NCBI GenBank assembly: GCA_023429995.1
Contig: JAEZCE010000029.1
Coordinates: 1 to 64,000 of the forward strand
Length of the DNA: 64,000 bases
From: Bacillota bacterium
Lineage (GTDB): Bacteria; Bacillota; UBA4882; UBA8346
Direction of reading: 5' to 3'
Below, piece after piece: positions 1-9,069 of the stretch (positions are counted from its first letter, which is position 1; each line of letters opens with the position of its first letter). Made by a program: the position numbers and the translations under genes. The notes under the pieces are model-generated. The model was not told where the DNA came from, did no database searches, and saw only the letters and a list, made by a program, of their open reading frames with translations.

Positions 1-1
1 C

Positions 2-667
2 AAGATAATGGACATACCAGCCCCCAACACCATAGCCAAGTATCTTTCTTCCATCCGGAAGCCGCCAAGTGAGAAATCATTGCAATCATGGAAGACCTTT
101 CTTTCTAACCATCGACAAGGCATTTGGACGATGGACTTTTGTACTGTTCCTACTGTTTTCTTTAAAGTTCTCTATGTTTTGGTCATCATCAGCCATGACC
201 GCAGAGTGATCGAGCATGTGGCAGTTACTGCTCATCCCACTTCGGCCTGGGTCGCGCAACAACTTAGAGAAGCAACTCCTTATGGGATACAACCAGAATA
301 CTTAATCCATGATAATGATCGTATTTTTGTAAGTAAAGAATTACAAACATTTTTGGCAAACATCAAAATCAAATCCATGAGAACAGGATTTCATTCACCC
401 TGGCAGAACGGGATCTGTGAAAGGACTGTTGGTATTTTACGACGGGAATTGCTTGAGCATATTATCCCTATGAATCAAAAGCATCTTGAATGTTTGCTCA
501 AAGAATACATTGATCATTACTACAACCCTCACCGGACTCATCAAGGCATTGGACGGCAGACTCCTTTTCCTTCGGAAAGGCCGACAAAAACATCCATTGC
601 CGAAACAACTTTGATTTCCGAGCCGGTTCTGGGTGGGTTATATCATAATTACCGTAAAGCCGCTTGA
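2..667 (+). CDS. DDE-type transposase, integrase core (5' end outside window)
   Basis: The reading frame is open to the window edge, so the start probably lies upstream; the first in-window ATG is at 8. The protein carries an integrase (rve) catalytic core: the D of WTMDF near residue 43, a second D in the LIHDND segment near residue 102, and the E of NGICERT about 35 residues later make the DDE triad. A YNPHRTHQG-type C-terminal motif is typical of IS3/IS481-like transposases. The N-terminal helix-turn-helix part is not visible. I see no inverted repeat between 668 and 800 that clearly marks the element end, so the boundary of the insertion sequence and whether it is intact remain open. Confidence 0.8.
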   Translation, partial: KIMDIPAPNTIAKYLSSIRKPPSEKSLQSWKTFLSNHRQGIWTMDFCTVPTVFFKVLYVLVIISHDRRVIEHVAVTAHPTSAWVAQQLREATPYGIQPEYLIHDNDRIFVSKELQTFLANIKIKSMRTGFHSPWQNGICERTVGILRRELLEHIIPMNQKHLECLLKEYIDHYYNPHRTHQGIGRQTPFPSERPTKTSIAETTLISEPVLGGLYHNYRKAA

Positions 668-799
668 AGCCAAGTAAATCTTAAAGCCCAATCTCCACTG
701 AATTTTGAAGGTTTGTTTTTCCATGCCATTTTGCCAAAACCTAGATCTCAATCAGAAAAATTTTACTTCAAATCAGCCTATTTTTCAAAGATCCACTTC

Positions 800-838
800 A
801 AAAACCAGAGCTTACCTTTTATGTTAAGCTCCGTTTTT
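800..838. terminator. terminator at the 3' end of recD2
   Basis: Arms GAGCTTA (808-814) and TAAGCTC (825-831) form a hairpin flanked by an A run on the left and a T run on the right, so it can work in both directions. It overlaps the recD2 stop codon at 824-826 and separates it from the convergent transposase gene. Confidence 0.6.
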
Positions 839-3031
839 TGTCCAGATGGAGTTTTTGAAGTCCACAGCCCTCTTGATCCTCTCCCGGAGCAGCGAATGCC
901 GCTCCACGATCTTATTGTTCTTCACCGCAATGGCAATCGCTTTCTTGGAGCCGACCAACACCACCATCTTTTTGGCCCGGGTCACGGCGGTATATAACAG
1001 ATTGCGTTGCAACATCATAAAATGCTGGGTGGTTACCGGCATGACCACTACCGGATATTCATTACCCTGGCTTTTATGGACCGAGATCGCATAGGAAAGC
1101 ACCAGTTGGTCCAGTTCCTCCGACTCATAAGGGACCTTTCGCTCCCCTTCCAGCTCCGGATATCCAACCACCATCCGGCGGTCCTCCGGGTCAATCTCGC
1201 GGATCCGTCCGATATCCCCGTTAAATACCCCTTTTTGATAATCGTTCTTCAGTTGCATGACTTTATCGCCCACCCGGAAAGTAAGTTTGCCGGATTTCAA
1301 TTCGGAACACTCTGAGGTAGGAGGATTCAAGGCTTCCTGTAAAACCAAATTCAAATTTTCAATCCCGGTCACAGTCCGGCGCATCGGGGTAAGAATCTGA
1401 ATATCCTCCACCGGATCGCATTTCAAATATCCCGGAATCCTCGATTTTACCAACTCCGGGATGGTAGCCGCGATATGGTCCGGATCATTATCCTCAATGA
1501 AGAAAAAGTCATTATCCATCGTCAGGACGGGAAATTCTCCCTGGTTGATTTTATGGGCATTGGAAACAATCAAACTTTGCTGCGCCTGCCTGAAAATCAC
1601 ATTCAAACGAACCACCGGGATACGTCCACATTCGATTAAGTCCTGAAGAACAGTTCCCGGTCCGACAGAGGGCAATTGATCAACATCACCCACCATAATC
1701 AACCGGATTCCCGGCCTGATCGCCTTCAACAAATTATAAAACAACATTAAGTCGACCATTGAAAACTCGTCGACGATTAACACATCCGTTTCCAACGGCT
1801 CATCCTCGTTATACTGAAAACGGCTGCCTTCAAATACTTCGGCCCCATAACCCAGTAATCGGTGAATCGTTTTGGCCGTTTCGCCGGTGGCTTCACTTAG
1901 ACGTTTGGCCGCCCTTCCGGTGGGCGCCCCCAGCATTACATTAAGCTTCGCTTGCTTCAATAGATATAAAATAGCTTTTATAATCGTGGTCTTCCCGGTG
2001 CCCGGACCGCCGGTTATCACCAACATCCCGTTTTCCAAGGCCTTTTGGGCCGCTTCTTTCTGTTGGGAAGCTAAATTGATATTGTTTTTGGCGGAATACT
2101 GGTCGAGCAGCCCTTCCACATCGAGAATAATGGGAGGCAAACCCACATCCATGATATTTTTTATTTGGGCGACCACCCCGACTTCACTATAATAAAAAGG
2201 CGCCAGATAAAGGATATTCACCTTATCCAGACTCTCCCGGTACAATTCTTTCTTAACGATTAAATCTTCAACCACACCAGCCAATTGCAATTCATTGCTT
2301 TCCAACTCTTTCACGGCCAGGGCCATAAACTCGCTTTCCAGGGCATAGAGATGCCCTTCGGTACAGTTTTCACCCAGCAAATAACGAACCCCCGCCCGCA
2401 AACGATAAGGAGAATCTTTCTGAATACCCATTTTTTGAGCGATTTGGTCGGCAATTTTAAAACCAATCCCATGGACCTCATCGGCTAAACGGTAAGGATT
2501 TTCTTTAACAATCTTGACGGACTCGCTCTGGTATGTATGATAGATTTTTAAGGCATAACCGGGACTGATTCCCACCCCTTGCAGAAAAACCATGATCTGC
2601 TGAATCTCAGCATGCTCTTTAAGGCTCCCAGCAATCCGTTCCGCTTTGGCCTGACTAATGCCGGGGATTTGGGTCAACTTTTCAGGCATCAGTTCAATAA
2701 TGGCCAGTGTTTGTTTACCAAATTCCTTGACGATCTTTTTGGCGGTTGCCGGACCAATCCCTTTCAGTAAACCGCTGCCTAAAAAACGTTCGATTCCGGT
2801 TATAGATGAGGGCTCGCGGCTTTGCCATTCCGCCACCGAAAACTGTTCACCGAATTCCTTATGTTCCACCCATTCGCCTTTAACGGCCAAAACCTCTCCC
2901 AAATATAAGGGAGGCAGATTTCCGACTACCGTAGCCAGATTCCCCGATTTCAACTTGAGTTTGGCTACGGTATAATAGGTGTCTTCATTGTAATAAGTTA
3001 TCCTGTCAATAGTCCCTTCCAGTTCCGTCAT
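824..3031 (-). CDS. recD2: RecD2-type ATP-dependent 5'-3' DNA helicase
   Basis: A 735-residue superfamily 1 helicase of the RecD/TraA type, the stand-alone form found in bacteria lacking RecBC partners. The long N-terminal region (about 1-320) contains helix-hairpin-helix-like repeats (GIGPATAKKI near 91-100, IPGISQAKAERI near 122-133), typical of RecD2 and absent from RecD1. Walker A GGPGTGKT lies at 341-348 and a Walker B-like VDEFSMVD near 420; the C-terminal motif YAISVHKSQGNEYP and the TAVTRAKK motif VI are intact. It follows rex by 13 bp and is probably co-transcribed with it. Role in DNA repair is from the family, not from this locus. Confidence 0.93.
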   Translation of the reverse strand: MTELEGTIDRITYYNEDTYYTVAKLKLKSGNLATVVGNLPPLYLGEVLAVKGEWVEHKEFGEQFSVAEWQSREPSSITGIERFLGSGLLKGIGPATAKKIVKEFGKQTLAIIELMPEKLTQIPGISQAKAERIAGSLKEHAEIQQIMVFLQGVGISPGYALKIYHTYQSESVKIVKENPYRLADEVHGIGFKIADQIAQKMGIQKDSPYRLRAGVRYLLGENCTEGHLYALESEFMALAVKELESNELQLAGVVEDLIVKKELYRESLDKVNILYLAPFYYSEVGVVAQIKNIMDVGLPPIILDVEGLLDQYSAKNNINLASQQKEAAQKALENGMLVITGGPGTGKTTIIKAILYLLKQAKLNVMLGAPTGRAAKRLSEATGETAKTIHRLLGYGAEVFEGSRFQYNEDEPLETDVLIVDEFSMVDLMLFYNLLKAIRPGIRLIMVGDVDQLPSVGPGTVLQDLIECGRIPVVRLNVIFRQAQQSLIVSNAHKINQGEFPVLTMDNDFFFIEDNDPDHIAATIPELVKSRIPGYLKCDPVEDIQILTPMRRTVTGIENLNLVLQEALNPPTSECSELKSGKLTFRVGDKVMQLKNDYQKGVFNGDIGRIREIDPEDRRMVVGYPELEGERKVPYESEELDQLVLSYAISVHKSQGNEYPVVVMPVTTQHFMMLQRNLLYTAVTRAKKMVVLVGSKKAIAIAVKNNKIVERHSLLRERIKRAVDFKNSIWTKNGA

Positions 3032-3044
3032 GTGACCCCCGCTA

Positions 3045-3668
3045 TCACGTATAATAAGCCAAACTTTGTAATTCGAGCGTTACATCCGAAGTCCTTAATT
3101 TGACGCCATCCGGGACTTTCACTGAGGCCGGAACGAAGTTTAGCAAAGATTTAACCCCGCTTTCAACGCAAACATCCACGATATGCTGCACATTTTCAGC
3201 AGGAAAGGTTAAGATCATCATTTTTATTTCCAACTCACCAATGACATTGGCTAATTGATCGATTGGATAAACTTCCACATCCGCGATTTTGCGGCCGATT
3301 TTTTTCTCATCAACATCAAAAAGAGCTACGATCTCAAGAGGTTGATGGACCCGGTTTTTTTGGTGATAGCGTACCAAAGCGGCGCCTAGATTACCGGCTC
3401 CAATGAGTCCCACCCGGATTTCCCGATCGAGTTTTAAAATTCGCCGTAATTCAGCCCGTAATGAACTAGTTTGATAGCCTACTCCTTGCTTGCCGAATAC
3501 TCCGAAATACGATAAATCCTTGCGAACTTGCCCCGATGACGTACCGATAGTCTTCGCCAGTTGTTCGGAAGAAATAATGGGAGCCTCTTCCGGATCAAGG
3601 ATCTCTAACACCCTTAAATATAGCGGCAATCTCCGTATAACAACATCAGGCACTTTACGCTGGGCCAT
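3045..3668 (-). CDS. rex: redox-sensing transcriptional repressor Rex
   Basis: Full-length Rex (207 aa). The N-terminal winged helix ends in the hallmark RKDLSYFG...GVGY segment (residues 49-65). A Rossmann fold follows with GAGNLG at 90-95, which binds NADH/NAD+. Rex represses fermentative and respiratory genes when NAD+ is high and releases DNA when NADH rises. It lies downstream of the hydrogenase operon on the same strand but behind a terminator at 3835-3862, so it probably has its own promoter in 3669-3830. The neighbourhood makes the hydrogenase a reasonable Rex target, but I found no TTGTGAA-N4-TTCACAA-type operator upstream of either unit. Confidence 0.95.
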   Translation of the reverse strand: MAQRKVPDVVIRRLPLYLRVLEILDPEEAPIISSEQLAKTIGTSSGQVRKDLSYFGVFGKQGVGYQTSSLRAELRRILKLDREIRVGLIGAGNLGAALVRYHQKNRVHQPLEIVALFDVDEKKIGRKIADVEVYPIDQLANVIGELEIKMMILTFPAENVQHIVDVCVESGVKSLLNFVPASVKVPDGVKLRTSDVTLELQSLAYYT

Positions 3669-3834
3669 TGCGCTTTCCCCTTTTTTCTATATTCCTGTTC
3701 TTCGTAACTTTCGCCATCAAACTATCTTTTCCTTTTAAAATTCATCTTTTTCCTTAGAGGTCTGTGCCTGTGGTAAAAAAACATATAGGCCAGAGAGACA
3801 CAGTGAAGCTATTTCCGTTTCGTAAAAATGCCAT

Positions 3835-3862
3835 AAAAAAACAACCTTTTCGGTTGTCTTTT
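3835..3862 (-). terminator. terminator closing the hydrogenase operon
   Basis: Arms ACAACC (3841-3846) and GGTTGT (3852-3857) with a five-base loop are followed on the minus strand by a T run (complement of 3835-3840). It lies 20 bp past the stop of the maturation protease gene. Confidence 0.75.
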
Positions 3863-3881
3863 AAAGATCAATATCGATAAA

Positions 3882-4367
3882 TTATAATTGAGCGCTAATT
3901 TCACGAACAAAACAGTCTGCCGCACTTTTCACTTCAGCAGTCACCGGATAGCCAAATTCCAATAACTTCGGCTGTACGCCCACTATAATGACCTGGCAGG
4001 CGATAGTTTGCTTTAAATAATCAATCAAAATTTTCAAAGGCAACATGTGGGTAGAAAAACCTACCCCTTCAATCTGTTCGGGTTCGATTAAAGTAAAAGA
4101 GCCGGGTTCCTTACCCATTTCGGCCGCATCGACAATGACAACATGCGATGGAGCCTCCGAACGGATCGCGCCTGAAAAATTCTCCGGAGCCGATTCGCCG
4201 AGGAAAAACAGACATTCCCGGTCGGGATTCTTTTGGAGTTGTTTTTCAACCTCGCTTACAATATAGAGGCCGATAGAATCATCGGCCCGTAAGGGAGAAC
4301 CCACTCCTAAAAAAGCAATTTTCTTGCTATCCCGAAGTCGATTCAAAAACTCATTGATTACTTCCAT
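3882..4367 (-). CDS. [NiFe] hydrogenase maturation protease, HycI/HyaD family
   Basis: A 161-residue endopeptidase that cleaves the C-terminal tail of the hydrogenase large subunit after nickel insertion. Expected nickel-contact residues are visible: the acidic pair D29-D30 in GSPLRADDS (family consensus GNxLxxDDG), D80 in VDAAEMG, and H107 in FSTHMLP. The ESAPENF and GVQP motifs resemble HycI rather than HyaD. It is the last gene of the hydrogenase operon and overlaps the ferredoxin-like gene by one base. Its substrate is almost certainly the large subunit encoded at 5783-6976, which has a 37-residue tail beyond the DPCxxCTDR motif. The glycine after DD in the family consensus is replaced by serine here. 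Confidence 0.92.
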   Translation of the reverse strand: MEVINEFLNRLRDSKKIAFLGVGSPLRADDSIGLYIVSEVEKQLQKNPDRECLFFLGESAPENFSGAIRSEAPSHVVIVDAAEMGKEPGSFTLIEPEQIEGVGFSTHMLPLKILIDYLKQTIACQVIIVGVQPKLLEFGYPVTAEVKSAADCFVREISAQL

Positions 4368-4720
4368 TATTCCTGAGTCTCCGTTAACTTAGCCTTATCA
4401 TATTGAGCCAGTTCAAATTCGGGTGTTGAGCTTAAAGCTTTCCGGGGACAAGAGTCAACACACTGGGCGCAAAAAATACAATTATCCAACGCAAACTTGG
4501 CCCTGAAGACTTTCTCCTCGCCGACTTTTTCAATTGTAATAGCTTTGGCGGGACAATCCCGCATACACATTTTACAGCCGATACAATTTTTGGCGTTAAA
4601 GCTAATTTTACCACGGAAATTTTCCGGAACCTTAGCTTTTTCATGGGGATATTTTACGGTTGCAACAGGTTTTGTTAAATTAGAAAATATTTCCGGAAAA
4701 ATTTTACCTGGATGTTTCAT
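4367..4720 (-). CDS. hydrogenase polyferredoxin subunit, NuoI/EchF/HycF-like
   Basis: A 117-residue protein with two CxxCxxCxxxCP motifs (C46, C49, C52, C56 and C81, C84, C87, C91), enough for two [4Fe-4S] clusters. In complex I and energy-converting hydrogenases this subunit passes electrons between ferredoxin and the small subunit. It sits between the NuoH-like and protease genes of the operon and has no membrane segment, as expected for a peripheral-arm subunit. Confidence 0.92.
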   Translation of the reverse strand: MKHPGKIFPEIFSNLTKPVATVKYPHEKAKVPENFRGKISFNAKNCIGCKMCMRDCPAKAITIEKVGEEKVFRAKFALDNCIFCAQCVDSCPRKALSSTPEFELAQYDKAKLTETQE

Positions 4721-4788
4721 TTAAAAACACCTCATTCAATGTTTATCAAAACCGGGAGATTCAAGGGAGCGGGAATTCATTCTCCCAT

Positions 4789-5733
4789 TTATACCAAATA
4801 CGCTTTCACAATAATATTCATCAAAAGCTGCGCCAAAGCGATGGGAGCAAGGTATTTCCAACTGAATTTCATCATCTGTTCCATACGCACCCTGGCCATT
4901 ACCGTTTTAAACACAGTTAAAATGCAAACAATGAATAACGTTTTAACGATAAATACTATAAATCCCAATACCGGATGAAGTCCAAAGGAACCTCCCAGGA
5001 AAACCGCAGACAACAAAGCTGATACCACCACTAATTCCAAATCAGTCGCCAAACGGAATAAACCCAATAACCTGCCGCCGAATTCCGTAAAACTTCCCGC
5101 CACAATTTCCGTTTCAGCTTCCGGAATATCAAAAGGCACCCGTTCCAATTTTCCCTGAACAGCAACTAAGGCAACGAGAAACCCAATGACGTTTACTACC
5201 AATAATTCCGGCCGTTCTAAAAAGAAAGCGGTGATACCACTGATCTTCCAGGTCCCCGCCAAAAGAGCGGGGCCGAGCAAAGATAAAAGCAACGGCACCT
5301 CATAGCTAAATAATTGGGTTAAATTACGAACGGATCCCAAGGCTGAGAAAAGTGATGTTGAATTCCATCCTGCCAAAAAAAATGTTAAGGTGGGTATGGT
5401 GAGCAAATAGAATACAACAATCAGATCCCCTTCAAAAGGATACGGCACATCCGTATTCCAAATCGGCACATACAAAAAAGCCGTCAATACCGCCGCAATT
5501 GCGAAAATCGGCAACAACCGGAACATTACTTTATCAGCTGCTTCCGGAATGATTTCTTCCTTGGACAGCAGTTTGATGAAATCGGCTTCCGGCTGAAACC
5601 ACGGTGGACCGACACGATTTTGAAAACGAGCGAATAATTTACGGTCAACCCATTCACAGACCATACCATAAGCCATTAAGAATAAAAATCCCGGGAAGAT
5701 GAACATGTATAATAACGTCCATTCAACGCTCAT
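4789..5733 (-). CDS. hydrogenase membrane subunit, NuoH/EchB/HycD-like
   Basis: A 314-residue polytopic protein with about eight hydrophobic segments. It carries the RFQNRVGPPWFQPEADFIKLLSKE stretch (about residues 36-59) that matches the quinone/loop motif of NuoH and HycD, and the FDIPEAETEIVAG motif (about 203-215) conserved throughout the family. It anchors the hydrogenase peripheral arm to the proton- or sodium-translocating membrane arm. It lies between the large subunit and ferredoxin subunit genes, as in ech and hyc operons. Confidence 0.93.
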   Translation of the reverse strand: MSVEWTLLYMFIFPGFLFLMAYGMVCEWVDRKLFARFQNRVGPPWFQPEADFIKLLSKEEIIPEAADKVMFRLLPIFAIAAVLTAFLYVPIWNTDVPYPFEGDLIVVFYLLTIPTLTFFLAGWNSTSLFSALGSVRNLTQLFSYEVPLLLSLLGPALLAGTWKISGITAFFLERPELLVVNVIGFLVALVAVQGKLERVPFDIPEAETEIVAGSFTEFGGRLLGLFRLATDLELVVVSALLSAVFLGGSFGLHPVLGFIVFIVKTLFIVCILTVFKTVMARVRMEQMMKFSWKYLAPIALAQLLMNIIVKAYLV

Positions 5734-5782
5734 TGCTCCACCACCACAGTCAATTTTTGTAAATTCTTTATCGGACCTGTCT

Positions 5783-6976
5783 TTATTTAATTTGAGCTAA
5801 ATCCAAACCCCTATTTTTATGCCAGGCAATGCTATATTCCCTTAATTGCCGCCAGTTCATTAAACTATCCTTTTTTCCATCGCCGACTTTAATCATCCGG
5901 TCGGTGCATGAAAAGCATGGATCGAGCGCGGCGACAATAATCGGAAAATCAGCTAAGTAAGCCCCGCGAAGCATTTCCCGGATTGAAGCCAAATTGGCCA
6001 AAGTTGGGGCCCGGACTTTCACCCGCTCCGGCATTTCAGTTCCATTGGTTTTTAAATACAATATATCTTCGCCGCGCGGCGCTTCCAAACGGGATAATGC
6101 CTCACCCTCGGGGATTTTCCGGGGCACCTTAACAACGATCGGTCCCTCCGGCAAGTTTTCCACCAGTACCCGCAGCAATCGGTAGCTTTCCAACAATTCA
6201 TTAACCCGAACGATGGTGCGTCCCAATACATCCGCGTGATCATCGGTGACAATCCTAAATTCAATCTGGGAATAGGCGCCGTAAGGATCATCCTGGCGAA
6301 CATCCCGGGCGATACCCGAAGCCCGGGCCATAGGGCCGACCGCTCCTAAACTTCTCGCAAGCTCTTTCGAAAGCTTTCCGACTCCCCGAAGCCTACCCAT
6401 GAATGTAGGCTCGTCGGTGACAATTTTGATATAATATTCGGTGCGGGCAATTAATGTATCGAGGCTGCCAAGAATCTGCTCCAGTATTTCCGGACTGATA
6501 TCGCGGCGGACACCTCCAATGGTATTCATTCCATAGTTCACGCGGTTACCGGAGATCCATGCCAAAATATCCATGACGATTTCCCGGTCGCGCCAGGCAT
6601 ACATAAACAATGTCTCAAAACCGACTTCATGTCCGGCAACACCCAACCATAATAAATGGCTATGAATTCGCTCCAATTCACCGATGATAGCCCGGATATA
6701 TTTCGCCCGCGGCGGAATTTCCACCGCCGCTATTTCTTCAACAGCCTGCACCAAGCAAGTGGAGTGGGAATGGGAACAAATACCGCAAATCCGTTCAATT
6801 AGATAGATATCTTGAATAAAATTCCGGCTCTCACAAGCCTTTTCAATGCCCCGGTGGTTATAACCAAGCTTATCCTCGGCATCAACGATGATTTCCCCTT
6901 CCAAAGTCAGGTTAAAGCTTTCCGGTTCATGTAAGGCGGGATGTTGAGGCCCAATTGGAATCTTAACTTCACTCAT
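5783..6976 (-). CDS. group 4 [NiFe] hydrogenase large subunit, NuoD/EchE/HycE-like
   Basis: This 397-residue protein belongs to the 49-kDa/large-subunit family. Unlike true NuoD it retains both nickel-binding motifs: RICGICSHSH at 62-71 (C64, C67) and DPCFSCTDR at 352-360 (C354, C357). The last 37 residues after R360 look like the cleavable tail removed by the HycI-type protease encoded downstream. The protein should therefore hold a NiFe(CN)2CO site and reduce protons or oxidise H2. The start overlaps the 30-kDa-type subunit by 4 bp, giving translational coupling. Function as a hydrogenase rather than a quinone reductase is supported by the four cysteines and the protease. Confidence 0.95.
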   Translation of the reverse strand: MSEVKIPIGPQHPALHEPESFNLTLEGEIIVDAEDKLGYNHRGIEKACESRNFIQDIYLIERICGICSHSHSTCLVQAVEEIAAVEIPPRAKYIRAIIGELERIHSHLLWLGVAGHEVGFETLFMYAWRDREIVMDILAWISGNRVNYGMNTIGGVRRDISPEILEQILGSLDTLIARTEYYIKIVTDEPTFMGRLRGVGKLSKELARSLGAVGPMARASGIARDVRQDDPYGAYSQIEFRIVTDDHADVLGRTIVRVNELLESYRLLRVLVENLPEGPIVVKVPRKIPEGEALSRLEAPRGEDILYLKTNGTEMPERVKVRAPTLANLASIREMLRGAYLADFPIIVAALDPCFSCTDRMIKVGDGKKDSLMNWRQLREYSIAWHKNRGLDLAQIK

Positions 6977-7440
6977 ACCTTATTCACCTCATCTTCCGAA
7001 GGAAGCCCTTTCCAGTCTTTCCGCAAAGGAAATTGACCTGCCGGCCAATCATCCGGCAAAGGATATCTACGATGCGGCGGTGTCCCTTCAACATCAATAC
7101 CCAATAAGTCCATCAATTCACGCTCGTATAAAAAAGCGCCCGCGAAAACAGTAGTAACCGTAGGAACTTTGGGATTATTCCGTTCGGTAAAGGTTTTTAC
7201 ATTCAACACAATTCCTTGGTCATTATAAAGATGATAAATCACTTCAAATTTATCACTCAAGTCCAATCCGGTAATGGTACCCAAAAAATCAATACCGGAA
7301 TCTTTCAAAGTTTGCATAACATTCACCAAATCAGCGGTTGTGACCTCGGCAAAAATTCTTTTTTCCCGCGGCGATGTTATATTGGTCAGCTTTCCGGAAA
7401 ACTTGGTTCCTAAAAAGGCAACTAACTCTTGGTTATTCAT
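6973..7440 (-). CDS. hydrogenase 30-kDa-type subunit, NuoC/EchD-like
   Basis: About 155 residues. A longer in-frame start exists at 7530 but would run 98 bp into the preceding gene and adds sequence unlike the family; the ATG at 7440 starts a normal NuoC-type N-terminus and overlaps the small-subunit gene by 8 bp. The C-terminal third has the ERELMDLLGI...P.RRYPLPDDW pattern of the complex I 30-kDa family. It docks the large and small subunits and has no cofactor. Confidence 0.9.
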   Translation of the reverse strand: MNNQELVAFLGTKFSGKLTNITSPREKRIFAEVTTADLVNVMQTLKDSGIDFLGTITGLDLSDKFEVIYHLYNDQGIVLNVKTFTERNNPKVPTVTTVFAGAFLYERELMDLLGIDVEGTPPHRRYPLPDDWPAGQFPLRKDWKGLPSEDEVNKV

Positions 7441-7915
7441 TGGGTTCACCCTCTCCGACAAGAATTGGCCGCGCCTCTTCAAACTGCTCCGGCTTGTCGA
7501 TCCGCTCCAGTAGCTTGACGACCCCGTCAATTATCGCTTCCGGGCTGGCGGGACAACCGGGGATATAAGCGGCTACCGGAATCGCGGAATCGATGCCGCC
7601 TTCAACACTATAGCATCCTTTAAAAACTCCTCCCGAACAAGCGCAGGTTCCTACGGCGACGATAAATTTCGGCTCGGGCATTTGCTCATATATCCTGATT
7701 AAACGGTCTTTGATTTGTTTGGTCACCGGACCCGAACATAATATGATGTCGGCGTGACGGGGGGTTGCTTTGAGTTGAACCCCAAAACGCTCAATATCAT
7801 ATCGCGGAGTTAGGGCCGCGAGAATTTCAATGTCGCAAGCATTACAGGCTCCGGTATTGAAATGAAGCACCCACGGAGATTTCACCCGAGCCCATTTAAC
7901 GAGTTTCTTTAACAT
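7433..7915 (-). CDS. group 4 [NiFe] hydrogenase small subunit, NuoB/EchC/HycG-like
   Basis: A 160-residue Fe-S protein. GACNACDIE (C24, C27), GTCACSGG (C91, C93) and IPGCP (C121) supply the cysteines for the proximal [4Fe-4S] cluster next to the NiFe site. I chose the ATG at 7915 because GAGGTG stands eight bases upstream; an in-frame GTG at 7924 is the alternative. There is no twin-arginine signal, so the complex faces the cytoplasm, as in Ech and Hyc. Confidence 0.93.
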   Translation of the reverse strand: MLKKLVKWARVKSPWVLHFNTGACNACDIEILAALTPRYDIERFGVQLKATPRHADIILCSGPVTKQIKDRLIRIYEQMPEPKFIVAVGTCACSGGVFKGCYSVEGGIDSAIPVAAYIPGCPASPEAIIDGVVKLLERIDKPEQFEEARPILVGEGEPNE

Positions 7916-7920
7916 ATTTG

Positions 7921-8250
7921 TCACCTCACGACTAGGGTATAAAGAGAAATCGATATTCCCGCCAAATATAATATGCCCATCAAAGCCATATTACCAACCG
8001 GCAGTGTAGCCATGATCAATGCCGTCACATGAACGATGGTAAAAAAGATGGCAAAAGGAAAAAACAATGAATAATCCGGTTGAATCTTTACTGCCGGAAT
8101 ATTTTCCCCGCAAGCATAAGGGGTCTTTTTATATTGATTTTGACTCCCTTTTTCCGCGAGTAAATAACCAAATAAATAAAGTAATCCTCCAATGAACAAA
8201 AAAAGTGCGAATGCCACCGGTGGGGATAATAATAATTTTGCCTCTTCCAT
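7921..8250 (-). CDS. NuoA-like membrane subunit of the hydrogenase complex
   Basis: A 109-residue protein with three predicted transmembrane helices (about 10-32, 55-82, 84-107). The cytoplasmic loop has YACGENI followed by a hydrophobic helix, matching the YECG motif of NuoA/ND3. In complex I this loop lies next to the quinone chamber. Few energy-converting hydrogenases carry a recognisable NuoA counterpart, so its presence makes this complex unusually complex-I-like. The stop overlaps the region just before the small-subunit start. Confidence 0.75.
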   Translation of the reverse strand: MEEAKLLLSPPVAFALFLFIGGLLYLFGYLLAEKGSQNQYKKTPYACGENIPAVKIQPDYSLFFPFAIFFTIVHVTALIMATLPVGNMALMGILYLAGISISLYTLVVR

Positions 8251-8254
8251 TCTC

Positions 8255-8563
8255 TCACCCCTTCAAATTGGTCAACTTACGAATATTCAACGAATGGTTC
8301 TTCTTTTGAATCAACATTACTATAGCCAGAGCAATGGCTATTGATACAACCTCAACGACAATCATTGTGATTACCAGGGTCTGGCTTAATGCGATCTTGC
8401 CATTCGCATTTCCGGCACTGATAAAAGCCAAAGTTACTCCTTTGGTCATTAATTCAAAACCAATCAGCATCCGAATCATATTCTTAGCCAGGAGTAAAGT
8501 ATAGAGTCCAATGCAAATGACCAGAATGACCGCGATGAAATCAATTCCAAAATAATTATTCAT
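8255..8563 (-). CDS. NuoK/MrpC-like membrane subunit
   Basis: A 102-residue, three-helix protein. GFELMTKG in helix 2 and VVEVVSIAIALAIV in helix 3 hold the two membrane-embedded glutamates that NuoK uses in proton transfer. It overlaps the NuoJ-like gene by 8 bp and belongs to the membrane arm. Confidence 0.85.
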   Translation of the reverse strand: MNNYFGIDFIAVILVICIGLYTLLLAKNMIRMLIGFELMTKGVTLAFISAGNANGKIALSQTLVITMIVVEVVSIAIALAIVMLIQKKNHSLNIRKLTNLKG

Positions 8564-9056
8564 TGGATTTCCCCCGTCTAAATAGGACTACAATCCCATA
8601 AACACCCACCAATAAAATAACCACCTGGCCAATTAAATCCAGACCGCGCATTCCCCAGAGAATTTCTCCCACAGTGGCATTTTCGGTAGCCTTTTGAATC
8701 ACCAAAGCCCCAAACAAGGATTTTTGATTCACCCAAAGGATGATTCCCAGAATAATAATCAGCAAGGGCAAACCCAGAAATCTTTGATAGTGATTTTTGA
8801 TCTTGGATAACTCTTCCTCGCCGGTAACCGGCCGTGTCAAACTGATGATATTAATAAACAATACCGATATCAATCCTGCACAGACAGATAATTCAAATAC
8901 GCCGGCCAGCGGGGCACTTAAATTAAAGAAAAGTAAAGTCAAACCCACGCTGCAAACCAACAAAGCGATAACAGACCGCAATAAAGACTTGCTTATAGCT
9001 GCAAGTACCGCTGGAATCAAAAAAAGGAAGATCAAAATGAAGATATGAAATTCCAT
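8556..9056 (-). CDS. NuoJ/MrpB-like membrane subunit
   Basis: About 166 residues with five hydrophobic segments. The LLRSVIALLVCSVGLTLLFFN and following segments follow the NuoJ pattern (short helix, conserved small residues), and the order J-K matches complex I. I chose ATG 9056 because GGAGG lies seven bases upstream; an in-frame GTG at 9062 is possible. It could equally be called MbhD/MrpB-like; sequence similarity at this level does not separate the two. Confidence 0.7.
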   Translation of the reverse strand: MEFHIFILIFLFLIPAVLAAISKSLLRSVIALLVCSVGLTLLFFNLSAPLAGVFELSVCAGLISVLFINIISLTRPVTGEEELSKIKNHYQRFLGLPLLIIILGIILWVNQKSLFGALVIQKATENATVGEILWGMRGLDLIGQVVILLVGVYGIVVLFRRGKSNE

Positions 9057-9069
9057 GACCACACCTCCG

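Noticed and set aside
3669..3834. Rex operator upstream of rex
   Set aside because: No inverted repeat close to TTGTGAA-N4-TTCACAA was found, so Rex control of this region or the hydrogenase remains only contextual.
5783..6976. True NADH dehydrogenase subunit NuoD
   Set aside because: All four NiFe-binding cysteines, a cleavable C-terminal tail and a maturation protease in the same operon indicate a hydrogenase.
7441..7530. N-terminal extension of the NuoC-like subunit
   Set aside because: It lies inside the small-subunit gene and encodes a Ser/Arg-rich segment unlike the family.
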